Shown here piece after piece: positions 1 through 11,333 of a stretch of DNA of 64,000 nucleotides. The position numbers and the translations under genes are program-made. This stretch comes from Eucalyptus grandis (taxonomy: Eukaryota; Streptophyta; Magnoliopsida; Myrtales; Myrtaceae): the NCBI RefSeq assembly GCF_016545825.1, contig NC_052614.1, positions 62,231,034 to 62,295,033 on the forward strand, in the 5' to 3' direction. The notes beneath the pieces are model-generated. The model had not been told where the DNA came from and did no database searches. It saw only the letters and a program-made list of their open reading frames with translations. Numbering within the stretch: position 1 is the stretch's first letter; each line of letters begins with the position of its first letter.

Positions 1-127
1 GCCCGCTCGAGGCCAAGATCTTATGACTCGTATTGCCATCCGAACAGGGCAAATCCCATACCCACTTTGTCTAGGCCCCCCTCTCGAAACGACGCCCGTT
101 CGGGCCCGATTCCTAGAAAGATCGACA

Positions 128-130
<3 letters not shown>

Positions 131-183
<53 letters not shown>
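131..183. repeat. (GA)n microsatellite
   Basis: An uninterrupted GA dinucleotide run of about 53 bases. The open frames that cross it are composed of RE/ER repeats and are not genes. From the run to about 540 I see no gene or recognisable element. Confidence 0.95.
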
Positions 184-185
<2 letters not shown>

Positions 186-540
186 ACGCACTACGTCGTT
201 TCTGTCGTGTCCACACGTGCTCGTGGAAATCTTGGTGTGGACGATCGACGAAGAGGGAGAGAGAGGAGAGGGCCAGGTCTAGAGAGCGTAGCGTGAGGAT
301 GGGATCGCATGTCTTAGGGGGGTTAGTCGAACCCTGCTTTCGGGGAACGAGAGAGACTGGTGTGGATCGTTAGAGCCCGCCGTATTTTCACATTCACAAT
401 TCGCCTTCATGTCCCTTAGTTGACATGTTTCGAGGATCGGCTCATCAGTTCCCTCATAACGTGTTTGTGCCTACACTCGGTTATTGGGCAAGTGGTCCAA
501 TGGGCCACACTGCGTCTTGGTTGTTTCTAAGGACGAAAGG

Positions 541-1135
541 GAAACATGTTAGAAAAATCATAAACTTATTACATTGATATCAATTTAATCATAAAACTTT
601 TGATATAGTGTTAATTTAATCATTTCGGCTAATTTTGATCAGAAATTACTGATGTAAATAATTTTTAAAAATATTTTAATTTTTACTGGTTTTTGCTTTC
701 TTCTTTCTTTTGCCAACTGCCTGCCATGGCCGATGAGCTAGCCTTGCTTGGCAAGGGCTCCCCTCCCCACATCAGGTGAGGCCAATCCTCACCTAAGCAA
801 GGGTGGCCTTGTCGAGTGTTGCCTTCACTCGTACGAGACCCGACAAGGCCACCTGGCTTGGGCAAGGGCCAGCCTCACCTAATCGGGAAAGGGGAGCACT
901 CGCCCAGGCTAGGGTGACCACTTCAAGCATTACCTTTGCCTAGGTGAGGGCTACCCTCACCATATTGGCGAAATGGGCAAGCCTAAAGAAGTGATTTCCT
1001 TCTTGAGCCCGGCTTGCTCAAGCCAAATCATCTTCATATAGAAAATATATATATTATCATTATTGATGTGAATGCTTACACGACACGGCTGGTACTGTCA
1101 TGGATCATTTTTAATAATTTTTTAATTTTTTTTTT
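541..1135. mobile_element. Fragment(s) of MULE-like TIR element with GC-rich interior
   Basis: The A/T-rich left end (541-690) has the phrase pattern of alternating 'aaacttattacattgat' and 'aatttaatcataaaact' seen, inverted, at 4920-5045 and, diverged, at 48881-49000. A GC-rich core (710-1010) is built from diverged copies of a 'ggcgagg..agccctcac' theme. A second left-type subterminal stretch lies at 1060-1135. Its counterpart right end is not visible nearby, so this is a truncated or nested copy. The superfamily assignment is inferred from long TIRs and the lack of coding sequence. Confidence 0.45.
967..1045 (+). repeat. Direct repeat, left copy (pairs with 5048-5122)
   Basis: About 75 bases starting 'aatgggcaagcctaaagaag' recur, slightly diverged, at 5048-5122 ('aatgggcaagcctagagaag'), both followed by 'ttcatatagaaa'. 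The two copies bracket the whole 1.05-5.05 kb segment with the NIPA relic. Confidence 0.7.
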
Positions 1136-1768
1136 AATTTTTTAAGGGCATGCATGTTTTCATTTCTTTTTTTGTTTAAGAACGGATTTTTTTGTTTTTT
1201 TGTTCCCGGGAACAAAAAAAGAACATAAACACATTTGTTTACATTTCCGTTCAAAAGCTGTTTTTTTGTTTCTGAAACAAAATTGGAATAAAAAAAAAAG
1301 AAACAAAAAAATTTACTTCTCCCTTCAAGAAGAACAAAAATGAAAAGAACAAAAACAAAACACTTCTTAAAGAGTCGACCACTGCGATCTTCCTTCTCTC
1401 TCAAGCTCTCTCTTTCTCTTTCTCTCTCTATCTGGATCTCAAAGGAAAGAGCTTTCGCTAGCTGGGCAGAAGAGCTCCGTTGCTTCCTTCTCTTCGCTCG
1501 GTATCTTCTTCCCTCCTCAGATCTTTCGCGCCATTGCCGCCATCTCCCTCAATCCTCCGCGATTCTCGCTCGCGAAGGAACATTCTTTACTGGGAGTGCT
1601 GCGCGCGGGGGTGTCACCAGTGTGCTTTTGCTATCGGCGATGAATACGACGATGCCGATGGCGAGGGAGTGACGATGGGTCGCGCTTGCATGGATCTCGG
1701 GGCATGGGACTGCTAGGGTTGCGGGGCGTCGGTGGGATTCGCGCGGGTGGTTCGGCGGGCGTTCAGGC

Positions 1769-1907
1769 ATGGACGCAGACAAGGGGATGTCCTCAGACAA
1801 CATCAAGGGGCTGGTGCTCGCCCTGTCTTCCAGCCTCTTCATAGGTGCCAGCTTCATCGTCAAGAAGAAGGGCTTGAAGAAAGCCGGGGCTTCTGGCGTT
1901 AGGGCAG
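1769..1907 (+). pseudogene. Orphan first exon of NIPA-family magnesium transporter
   Basis: The frame from the ATG at 1769 reads MDADKGMSSDNIKGLVLALS and runs on through SSLFIGASFIVKKKGLKKAG to GVRAG, then meets a donor (GCAG|GTGAGA). This is the typical N-terminus and first transmembrane helix of plant NIPA proteins (DUF803), which move Mg2+ across membranes. Family members continue with a GGYSYLYEP-type exon and eight further helices. I searched the next several kb on the plus strand and found no such exon. The upstream 1380-1768 is C/T-rich and leader-like, so a promoter and 5' UTR may be retained. I read this as a 5' gene fragment left by duplication. A very long first intron running out of the window is excluded only as far as I could read the sequence by eye. 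Confidence 0.75.
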
Positions 1908-3250
1908 GTGAGATCTCGTCGATTTGGCTTGGGTTCGCAGGTGTGTGGGGCTTTTTGAGTTCGGATTCGATTGGGATGTGATTCGTTGAGGTGGTTCTTC
2001 GTTTGCAATGTGGTGTGCGGACGTGGATTTACTTTTGAGTATTGTTCGTCTTTGGCACTCCAACGCTGCTGGGACTAGGGATTTTATCATTTTAGGTGGT
2101 TTTGCATGAGATTAACCGGCATGCTGGCCGCGGATTCTGATTTGTGTGTGAATTGAGTGTATGATTTGATAGTTCTTGATGGGATCTCCGTCCGGCCGAG
2201 ATGTGTAAGGTTGCTATGAACTGCATAGCCGTAAAACTGGGGAAGTGACTCTCCGATTGTTGATCTGACTCTCATTCGATACCATGGTTTAGGAATACAT
2301 CTTACATAGGTTGCCACTGAACTTAAAGCAACAAATCTAGTTCTCTCTTTTGTCTTCCTTGCTCATTTCTATTTGCTATTCTGTCTTTGGATGAGGAGGG
2401 CTTCTCAAATGGCTTGATCCTGCCACAGGTGCCAGAAGTTTGCTTCTGTCTTTTGATATTAGCTTTCCCCTTAGTCCTGCTCATTTCTTGTGCTGTGGCA
2501 GCTGCTGGAAGCTACTCATTGCTGCATTACTTGAAAAGCTTTTTACTTAAAGTCGTAGAAACACACTTCCGTGCCAGAGGAAATGTGATTTGAATCCTGG
2601 ACACATTGTTTGTGTTGATTTATCACTCTTTGGTTATCTTCTCCCTTTTCTATGTTTTGTTTTGGGGGGAGTATGTTTATGGTGTTGGTTTTTATGTTGC
2701 TAGTCATTTTCATATGTGACTATCTTGCAGGATGTCTGTTGAGGTGAAATACTGAGAAACATGTTGGAAGGTGGTTATATTGGAACCTCGCAAATATTAT
2801 AAGGTGGATGAAGCAACTCTGATATTACAACACTAAATAATGAGCTTGGTGTGATTGCTTGCATTGGACAACAAAGACTGTCCTTGAGAGATTGTTTCCA
2901 GTATCCAGTATGCTAGGATGGAAAGAAAAATGATGGTACATTCGAGAGAGACAAAGAACAATGAGGCCTTTTGTGAATGTCAATCTGTTTAGATCTGCCA
3001 ATGTGCAGATGTTACTGATCCCAATTCTTATCCAATGGGGGACACAGGTTGCCTTCTGCAGAGTTGCTTGTGCTTTGCATTAGGCACTTCTGTGGCAATA
3101 CATGGCATTTTCCTGATTTAGCTTTTCAAGTTCTTAGGCAATTTTATGACATTTCACATAGTTTACAATTCGGAAGCAAGCACTTATTGTAATTGCATGT
3201 TGTGATCTTCATAATTACATTCATGATCAAGATAGGATGAACAAAATTTT
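1908..3250 (+). other. Intron-like sequence downstream of NIPA exon 1, no exon identified
   Basis: T-rich, low coding potential on both strands. A 68-codon frame at 2387-2593 is hydrophobic (LLILAFPLVLLISCAVAAAG), but it does not match the NIPA helices and has no convincing splice sites. The 2860-3140 stretch reads like UTR or intron. Confidence 0.5.
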
Positions 3251-3267
3251 TTCCATATATGGAGATT

Positions 3268-3489
3268 CGGAGTATCCATTTAGACCTACAGAAGTGGAGG
3301 TTGTAGATGATACATTGGATGAGTAGGCATCTGGGATAAACATGCTTAGAATAAGTATTGCAAATAAAATGGCTGATCCGGAGTATCCATTTAGACCTAC
3401 AGAAGTGGAGGTTGCAGATGATACATCGGATGAGCAGGCATCTGGGATAAACATGCTTAGAATAAGTATTGCAAATAAAATGGCAATGG
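3268..3489 (+). repeat. 111-bp tandem duplication, coding-like unit
   Basis: Two nearly identical 111-base units (37 codons) lie head to tail, starting 3268 and 3379. In the second unit a frame reads EYPFRPTEVEVADDTSDEQA and then SGINMLRISIANKMAMDH. The first unit has the same frame with a TAG in place of the Q codon. The acidic, uninterrupted second frame looks like an exon of a protein I cannot name. The duplication is certain and the coding status is not. Confidence 0.85.
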
Positions 3490-3657
3490 ATCACAATATG
3501 CATGAAATTTGTTGACTTTTGTAATATTGTTTTTAAGTATTCACTGTGATGAAGTTGAACAATGAACTATATTGCTTCATTATTGTGATATCATGTATGG
3601 AAGGGTTCATGTTGAGATGTATAAGATACTCTTCTTTTTGCTAGTTCTTATTGTACG

Positions 3658-3990
3658 AACTTTACTTATAAAATTTTCTTTTAAGTATGCACATATGACC
3701 ACGTTGAAAATATTTTTCTTCACGCACCATTATCAAAATTAAATTGATGAGCATTTCATGAGAATGAGAATAAAATATCAAGTTTATATATTATAAAAAT
3801 AAAAAATAAAAAAAGTACTTAAAAAAATTTGATACAAACTTTACTTACAAAATTTTCTACCAAGTATGCCATATGATCATGTTCAAAATGTTTGTCTTCA
3901 CTCACCATGAACAAAATAAAATTAATGAGCATCTCATGAGAATGAGAATTCAATATCAAGTTTAAACTTTATTAAAAAAAGCATTTTTTG
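3658..3990 (+). repeat. Diverged ~179-bp tandem duplication, AT-rich
   Basis: The block 'actttactta..aaattttct' to 'gagcat(t/c)tcatgagaatgagaat' and 'atatcaagttta' occurs twice, starting about 3659 and 3838, with scattered substitutions. No coding potential. Confidence 0.8.
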
Positions 3991-3999
3991 AAAAATTTA

Positions 4000-4092
4000 A
4001 AACAGAAATTTTGTTCAGTTTACTAAACATATTTCTGTTCTTTTTTCATTCTAGAACAGAAATTGAGTGCAGCTTATCAAACGTGTTTCTGT

Positions 4093-4135
<43 letters not shown>

Positions 4136-4297
4136 CTTCTTTTTTTTTTTTTTCAAGAACAGTTTTTTTTTTACACTTACCAAACGCGTTCTTTTGTTCA
4201 AAACTGTTCCCAGAATAGAAATATATATATATTTTTTATTTATTTATTTTGTTCCCTTGAACAATTTTTGAACAGAAACGTTACCAAACCCGCCCTT
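4000..4297. mobile_element. MITE-like repeat with long poly-T core
   Basis: The right end 'gttaccaaacccgccctta' resembles the terminal sequence of the element at 22598-23377. The interior is a 40-plus base T run and repeated 'gaacagaaa' motifs in both orientations. The left boundary and target duplication are not clear. Open frames here are only poly-Phe. Confidence 0.4.
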
Positions 4298-4299
4298 AA

Positions 4300-5047
4300 G
4301 TTTCCTTTCTTCTTTTGTTTGCTAGCCATTGGCCATTGGCCATCACCAAGCGGGCCGGCATGGCCTAGGCGAGGGTTGCCATCGCTCGCCAAAGGTAAGG
4401 CAAGATTGGGCAAGCCCTATCTAGAGCTCCCCTTGACAAATCTGGCGAGACCAGTCCTCGCTTGGGCCAAGGTGGCCTTGTTGAGCATTACCTTCACCTA
4501 AGTGACACCTGATGAGGTTGCCTAACCTAGGTGAGGGCCGACCTCAACATATTTGGCGAGGGGAGCCGACAAGACCGCCCTGGCCTAGGCAAGGGCCGAC
4601 CTCACCCAATCTAGCAAGGCTATCCTAGCCTAGGCAAGGTCTGACCTCACTGGATTTGGTGAGGGGAGCCCTCATTGCGGCTCGCCTCGGCCAAGTCTCT
4701 CCTTTGGTGGGCAACAACAATCCTCACCCAAGCAAGGTCAACTCACCCTGCCATTGCTTGTGACCGGTCACTAGCAAAAGGAATAAGAAAAGAAAAAAAG
4801 AACAGACAAATAATTAAAAAATAAAAAATATATATTACAATATTATTAAAAATTATTCATGTTAGTCATAGCCATACTATGTAAGTTAATCGACCTTCAC
4901 GTCAGCAAATCTAGTTAAAATTAACCAGAAGGACAAAATTGGTAGTAAGTCAAAAAGTTTAGGACTAAATTGACATAATCAAAAGGTTTATGATTAAATC
5001 ATAATCAATGCAATAAGTTTAGTAATTTTTGTAAAACTTTTACCAAG
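4300..5047. mobile_element. MULE-like repeat with GC-rich core, right TIR intact
   Basis: The GC-rich core (4330-4780) is made of diverged 'gcgaggg..gacctcac' units. It is followed by an A/T subterminal tract and an end (4920-5045) that is the reverse complement of the 541-690 type. The left TIR is missing or was replaced by the poly-T repeat before it. Same family style as 541-1135 and 48881-50055. Confidence 0.45.
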
Positions 5048-5122
5048 AGCAAAATGGGCAAGCCTAGAGAAGCAATTCCCTTCTTGAACCCGGCCCACTA
5101 AATCCTATCATTTTCATATAGA
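5048..5122 (+). repeat. Direct repeat, right copy (pairs with 967-1045)
   Basis: See the left copy. The two are about 4.08 kb apart in the same orientation and bracket the NIPA relic segment. Confidence 0.7.
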
Positions 5123-5129
5123 AACGTAA

Positions 5130-7107
5130 TTTTATTTTTTTTTAATCATTGTGGGGCTTGAACATGGATCTTCCCGCCCTACCCATTAATCATCAGCTCA
5201 AATCTTGCGCTTTCGAACTCTCATTTCACATTTTCGTGTCCACAATGAATTAAAGGGAAAGAGCCACGTGACGAGTTCACTCCAACTTGGGAGACCCTTG
5301 TTTTATATTCGTCTGACGATGACCTAGAGGGCACAAGGGCCACTAGCTCTTTCTGGAGCATTAAAAAATCGTTTGCGTTTCCGGTCAACGCATTCAACGG
5401 TCTTGATCCTTCGTCGGCGGGAACGGTCGAATTCTCCTCCGGTTTCTTTCCCTCGGGGTCTTTGTCCTTTCATACCATCCATCGTCATGCACATTTTTCA
5501 GATTGTCTAAATCTTCAACATCATTTTTATAATTTAATTTATTGCCACCAATTATTTTTATAATTAAGCACCGATGTCTATCTTCTTTCAAAATGCATAG
5601 TCAACGAACTGTTGTTTCGGGGAGCAAAAGGTGAAACCTGGTGTATTCGCAGAGAGAGCTGCAGCACATAGAGAAACAATGTGATTTGTTGGTATAAACA
5701 TGAATGGAGAGGTTCACTGGAAGAGGGATTGACATGATCGTAGGTTAAGATAGAGAATATAAAATTGTGATGCGAATGGCCTTCTCTGATTGGATGATGA
5801 AAGTATATTTATATTGATGCCTCAAAACTAATTTAGAATGTAAGGGGGGCTTCTATTGTCTCCTGAGAGACGATACACCGTTCTAAAAGCGTCGTACCTC
5901 CAACACAAAATAAGTTAGCTCATAAATAGTTCAAATGAATCCTCAAGAGTTTGATCCTTGAGTATTTGGAGAAGTGTCCATAGATTTAATCACTTGATAT
6001 GGCAAAGAAGGATGAACTGGATTTGAGGGTTGAAGGAAAGGAATACCAGAGAGCAATCTAGAATAGTCATTCATTTGAAAATTACCCTAATATTTATCAA
6101 ACCGAATTACATTTTGCTTGAATATTTGTTATCGCGTAGATTACACGGACGAAATTTATCAGTTAAATTACAAAGGTTTTTTTTTGTCATGTCTTGAGTT
6201 TATCACTAGCTGTTTAATTTACTTAAATATAATTCATTTTGGAACATGAATCATGTTGCCTAAAAAAAAAAAAAAAAACATCCGTACTAACTTAATACAA
6301 AGGATGAGATATCGGATATATGTCGTTAATTGATCTGTTCGATTTCATATACGTATCGGGCAAATTTGATCTTATCTGGTTGCTAGCAACAGCTATCAAT
6401 CATGTCAAAGTTAACATTTATATGGGGACTAATCAATGTGCAACAACTTATGATGAAAGATGCGATTTGGGTTGGGTTTTGGCGGACTCGAAGAGCAATC
6501 TCCATTGGATCCAGTAGAGTTAATCATGCAATCGCTCATTTTTTCTCAAAGCACCAAGGACTGACAAAGTTCTACTTTTTCTCGTGAGCGTGGGGCTATC
6601 AAAGATTAGGTAATAGCTTGAATTTTTCCCCAGGGTGGGCTCTACTTATAATAGAATGGTCGAGGTCATCGAAATGGGCTGGGATATCGTTTGACCTGTG
6701 ATTTGAAGTTCAGCTACGGATCCGTAATGCACTCGATCGAATTTTAAAGTTATATGAAGAAAAAATGTATTGCGACTCTCTCTTTTGTGTTTCTGCCCAT
6801 GTCGTACCAGGAAATTTCTCAGGTGAACGCATGCACTAGAAGCACAAAGAAGGCCAGCGCTGGTCGACCTTAGGGATTCATGATGATGGTCAGGACCTGT
6901 TCTGATGTCAAAAAAATTCCGTGGGACTACTATGGAGTGTTCTAAAAATTCAAATTGTAATATAACGAAAGTGATTTTGATTTTTATATAAAGTCGACTT
7001 GTTTTTGGCACGTGCTGTAACACCAGCAAACCATGTATCAATGTCTATGACTCAATTGGACATAAAATTATATGCACAAACACACACACACATTAGATTT
7101 CCTTCTT

Positions 7108-7138
<31 letters not shown>

Positions 7139-8840
7139 GTGAACTGGGATTAATTAAATCTATTAGAGTGATTTCAAGATGTCAAATTAAAAACAAAGAA
7201 CACGTGCAAGTCCTGGCAAAGAGAGAATGAACAACACCGCTCTAGCTATAATTTATGTTTAATATAAGCTTGTGCAAGAACTCTTTTGCTATATTATTTA
7301 ACATCACATTGGATCTCAAAGCAAATGGAGCCAGATATTCAAGGGATTATTTATTTCGAAATCCAATATGATATTGTCAATTTTACTAGATAATAAACAA
7401 ATAAAATTTAGATATCTAGCATTTTTCAAAAGAAAGAGGATTTTTCTTTCCAACGTTACATGAAAAGAATCCCATAATCTACAATATCACCTGAAAGAGT
7501 CACGAAGATATTTTGGAATGCTCCTGGATCACAATATATTTCCACCCATTGAAATCAACTATTTTTAATCATCTTATCTTCTTTTGACCATAGTTTGTGT
7601 TAAAATACACATGTGAGTTGCGTTAGAAAAGTCATACATTAAATAATTGGTATGTATAATAGTTAATATATTTCAATTGACTTATAACTTATTCACTTAG
7701 ACTTTTAAGTGAATGGCAATCTCCTCAGATGAGGTATCAGACTTCTATTGGTGGGCCTCCAACCTGTTCTAATGTTTGGTGAGTATCTCAAGGAAGAATT
7801 GTGGTTACCAGCCCAGTTTCCGAATATGTGGGCCCTCCTCATTAAGAGTTATCTCAGTTGGCTCATAATTCATAAGCTTAAATTTTTGAGTAATTTAGCT
7901 CTCTCTTGGCAATCTTTCAAGTGAATGTATTAGGTTTCTACTATGCTTTCCTAATAGTTTAAGTGGACGAAGCAATTTTTTCCAAACCAAAATTTTCGGT
8001 ATGTGCATGGAGATTTTTTATGTGAATTTCACCGTGTAATTCCGAGACTCCTTTCATAAATTAGCGGATTGATTTGCAACCATCCAGTTTAATATGCATG
8101 ATCAATTGAAGCTTGCACTGATATGGTGAGCACGTGAGCATCTCTCATCATCACCACCACATCATCACTTTACATATTGACGTCATAATATAATAATGAT
8201 GTTAACAAGCTTCTTTCCTTTAATGCCACGGACCATATAGCCCAACCTAATGAGCTAAGACGCTAGATGAATCTCCTTTTAGATATAACCCGTCTTTTAA
8301 AAAAAAAAAAAAAAATTGGGCCAAATTATATGATTCACCTTCAAGTAGATGAGTAATCTGCTGCTTATATAAATGAAGATAAAGTTTATATACAAATTGT
8401 CCCATAAAATGCACAAACATTGGCTTGAGTCTCAATTCTGCACTATATTTACTTTTGTCTCATAAAAATACATCAACTTTAGTTTGTCTTTTGATTCTAC
8501 GCCAACTTTTTTTCCCTCAAAGAAAGTACAAATTTCAGTTGGTACCCAAATCGCCCCATTAAACGTGATTGCTAAATTCAGAATCAAATGGGTTGTGTCA
8601 AATTATCTTGCAGCATAATCACATAGGCTAAGCGGTGGTGTGGCTGCTATTAATCTAGCATTGTCCTATCTGCCTTTGTTGCTGTCGTTTCATGCTCAGT
8701 TGCTGGTTGAATTTGTGTAATGAAACACAGACCCGGTTTTTCAATTTCGTGCCTTTATCAAAAAAATTGAGTCCTAGTAGATGTCCCAGACTTTAGTATC
8801 AGAATTTTTTTTATTTTTTATTGTTTGGCCGGAAAGAGCC
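5130..8840. other. Intergenic, no gene supported
   Basis: AT-rich with poly-T/A runs (7111-7138, 8298-8315) and short open frames on both strands. The 131-codon minus frame at 6646-7041 and the small frames at 6320-6587 have no recognisable motif, no splice-site context and average composition. I see nothing functional here. Confidence 0.6.
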
Positions 8841-8861
8841 ACCGATCTTTTCCACGAGTTG

Positions 8862-9445
8862 AGAATACTCGGCGAAGGTGGGTTTGGGCGTGTACATGTT
8901 GGCGTTCTTGAAGATGGGACCAAAGTAGCTGTGAAAGTTCTGAAGAATTAGGATTAACAGGACGGCCGGGAATTTTTAGCTGAAGTCGATATGCCATCGC
9001 AGGAATCTTGTCAAGCTGATCGGTATATGTCCAGAGGAACGTGTCCACTGCCTTGTTTGCAAACTTTTTTCCGAATGGCTTTGTGGAATCTGATTTGCAT
9101 GGCGAGTGTAAATGAATACGCAACTTCTCTAGGGTTACATACTATTGTCTCGCTCTTCATTCTGCTCACGAGGTGTAAAGCCAATGTCCATTTTCCCATG
9201 CTTTCAGGAGTTGGCAAGGAAGCTGCCCGACCAGAATGGAGCGCTAGGATGAAGGTAGCACTTCGTGTTGCTCGTGGTTTAGCCTATTTGCATGGGGACT
9301 CGAGCACCTGTGTGATGCATGGGGACTTCAAGGCCAGCAACACGTTATTGGAACATGATTTTTCGCCCAAAGTGTCAGATTTCGGTTTGGCTCGCACCAA
9401 TATACATAAGAAAAACAGGCGCATCTCTATGGGAACCTTTGGGTT
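8862..9445 (+). pseudogene. Receptor-like Ser/Thr kinase fragment (ALE2/PERK-like), decayed
   Basis: Successive frames give kinase landmarks in order. The glycine loop [19 protein letters not shown] is followed by the VAIK-type VAVKVLK with its lysine. Then come in-frame stops, FLAEV, and a stretch matching NLVKLIGIC in a different frame. Next are WSARMKVALRVARGLAYLH, the catalytic loop written HGD instead of HRD, DFKASNTLLEHDFSPKVSDF, and FGLA of the activation segment up to MGTFG. These match the ALE2-type receptor kinase family. The remaining C-lobe (APE, helix F onward) and the extracellular part are absent. At least two stops and two frameshifts make it non-functional. The gap between the N-lobe and C-lobe pieces is short and contains no intron-like sequence, so the parent exons may already have been joined or compacted. 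Confidence 0.85.
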
Positions 9446-9449
9446 AGGA

Positions 9450-10109
9450 AACTCCTCTCTTGTTGAAATAGTTCCTTTGATTTCTGATCTCGTATTCTTT
9501 GATTAATTCTAAATGTGTCGGTCGTAAATGCTGGTTTAAAGCAGCATAAGATCACTAATTATGAGGTTTCTTGGGAAGATTCTGTATCCTATTCTCTGGA
9601 ACGTCAATCTTAAAGTCACAAGGTGAATCTAAAACAAACTCTGTTCTTGCTAACTTTCACTTGACTTATGGTCTCAAGAGACGTGCAGAAGTATCTGTTT
9701 GCCTTATAGGCAATTTATTATTTTTTAATGTTTGGCCGTTGAGACGTAACCTTTGAGATTCTAAGTCGTTTGCCGTGAGGCATCTAACTTGGTCATCTTG
9801 TCACAATATTGAAAAGTCTCCGCATGTCCGTTTCATTCAGGTACCTCGATCCTCCTCACTTCACTGTCCCGCCAGGTGCCTGGCGTCCTGGCGCTATTCA
9901 CCAAAGAAACGTCAACCTCGCTGCGGTGATCGCAGAGAGACCTGAGAGAGGCTAAAGTTTGATGGCTATGTTTTTTATGGAATTGGTGTTGGTGCTGAAG
10001 TGCACCGTGCGCAGTTGCCGGGTGAGCAGTTAGGAAGGGATGATGCGATGGAGAAGAAGCGGAGCATGAGGATCATGAAAGTGCAGGAGTAATCGATGGC
10101 AATGCGGCA
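9450..10109. other. Intergenic, no gene supported
   Basis: Unassigned sequence between the kinase relic and the ankyrin-gene downstream module. Short frames show no family motifs. Confidence 0.5.
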
Positions 10110-10520
10110 AGATGGCGGAGGTCAAAGCCATACAGTTGGATGAGAGGATGAGGTGCAAGTGTCGGTGGGTGAAGACTGATTTGAAGTTTGTGCTTCCATT
10201 AAACTGAAATAGTTCTTTGCTCGGTGTTGCTGCATATGAAGTTCCTTGTGTTAGGCCATTACTTGGGTGGCTATCTTGTGTAGTATAGAGAATTTGTGTG
10301 GATCATTGCTTTATTTGAATGGATGAACCCTATTGACTGTTGATGGCCATCTTGCCAATTCTTTGAAGAATTGGGTTCACCTTGATACAACAATTAGCAA
10401 TGAATTAATCGCTCACTGCTTGGGAGAAAATACCAATTGACCCATAGAGTTAAGGTGTGCACTTGACAATATAGATTAAACTTTGGTACAAGTATGGCTA
10501 ATGCCGTACCTCAATAGTCT
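10110..10520 (-). repeat. Ankyrin-gene downstream module, copy 1
   Basis: Starts 'aagatggcggaggtcaaag', continues through 'gagaatttgtgtggatcatt' and 'gaatggatgaaccctattga', and ends near 'taatgccgtacctcaatagt'. The same series recurs at 34706-34920 (3' half) and 37930-38320, each just 3' of a minus-strand ankyrin/PGG copy. It may hold the 3' UTR or terminator region, and it marks the boundary of the duplication unit. Confidence 0.75.
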
Positions 10521-11285
10521 TAAAACATGAGTAAACACCATGATTAACAAGTGCAAAAAAATATCGCATCACCATATGTCCTTGTTCAAGTGATAGCACA
10601 AGTCAATTCCAAATCTTCACAGGACGGAAGAGGCGAGGCCAATAGGTGGATTCAACCATTTCAACATACAAGGGAAGCTTTAGTATTGCAGACAATATGA
10701 CAGGGATGACCACCAACAAAGTAATGGGGATGTAAATCCACTTCCATCGTTTGCTTAGGACAATCACAAGAGCAGAGCCAAAAGCCACGAGTATGAAGAA
10801 GAAAGAGAGGAAGAGAAAAGTGAGGCCCAGTATCATTTTTCTTGGTAGTGAATGAAGAAAATCTTCTGCGGCATAGCGTGAGGTTAGGATAGCCAAGAAC
10901 ATCGAGGTGGCGGTGACAGAGGAGAAGAGAGATAAAGCGTTTGCAACGGTAAATACCAAGAATGAGTCCCCTTTTTGAAAGACCGGGTTACCCCTATCGT
11001 TGCTTCCAGGTACTGTAAAAGCTGCAGCAAAAGCTACTGTAAAGATGAGGGTTGATATGACGCTACAAGATGATGACGTATCCTTCATCCATTGCCCCGC
11101 CTCTTTGACCAAATCTTTTCGCTGTTCTACAAAAACTCCCCAGTATGTCTTCCCGCTCCTTTGTTTTGTTTCTTTCAATTCCAGACTTTTAGAAGGACTG
11201 CTCTTATCTTCTTTTACCTTCATCGATCAACGCAAATGTAAATTAAAGAGCGAAAAGGGTAGCAAAACAAATAAGGTGAACTGAC

Positions 11286-11333
11286 CTCAAATTTTAGACT
11301 TTTTATCAAAGGAGGACTCTTATCTTCCAGCAC
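11286..11333 (-). other. Extra 16-codon mini-exon before the PGG exon in copy A
   Basis: Between the exon ending WFE and the PGG exon starting VKEDKSSPSKSLELK lies VLEDKSPPLIKSLKFE. It has its own acceptor (ctgaag|) and donor (GAG|GTCAG), and is 48 nt in phase 0-0. It is clearly a duplicate of the start of the PGG exon. Inclusion keeps the frame. Copy B has a decayed equivalent at about 35570-35610, and copy C lacks it. Confidence 0.7.

Noticed and set aside
4011..4501. Frames with long poly-Phe
   Set aside because: Translation of a T run; no coding signal.
6646..7041. 131-codon minus frame
   Set aside because: Considered as a non-LTR or RNase H remnant, but no catalytic motif or neighbouring domain could be found.
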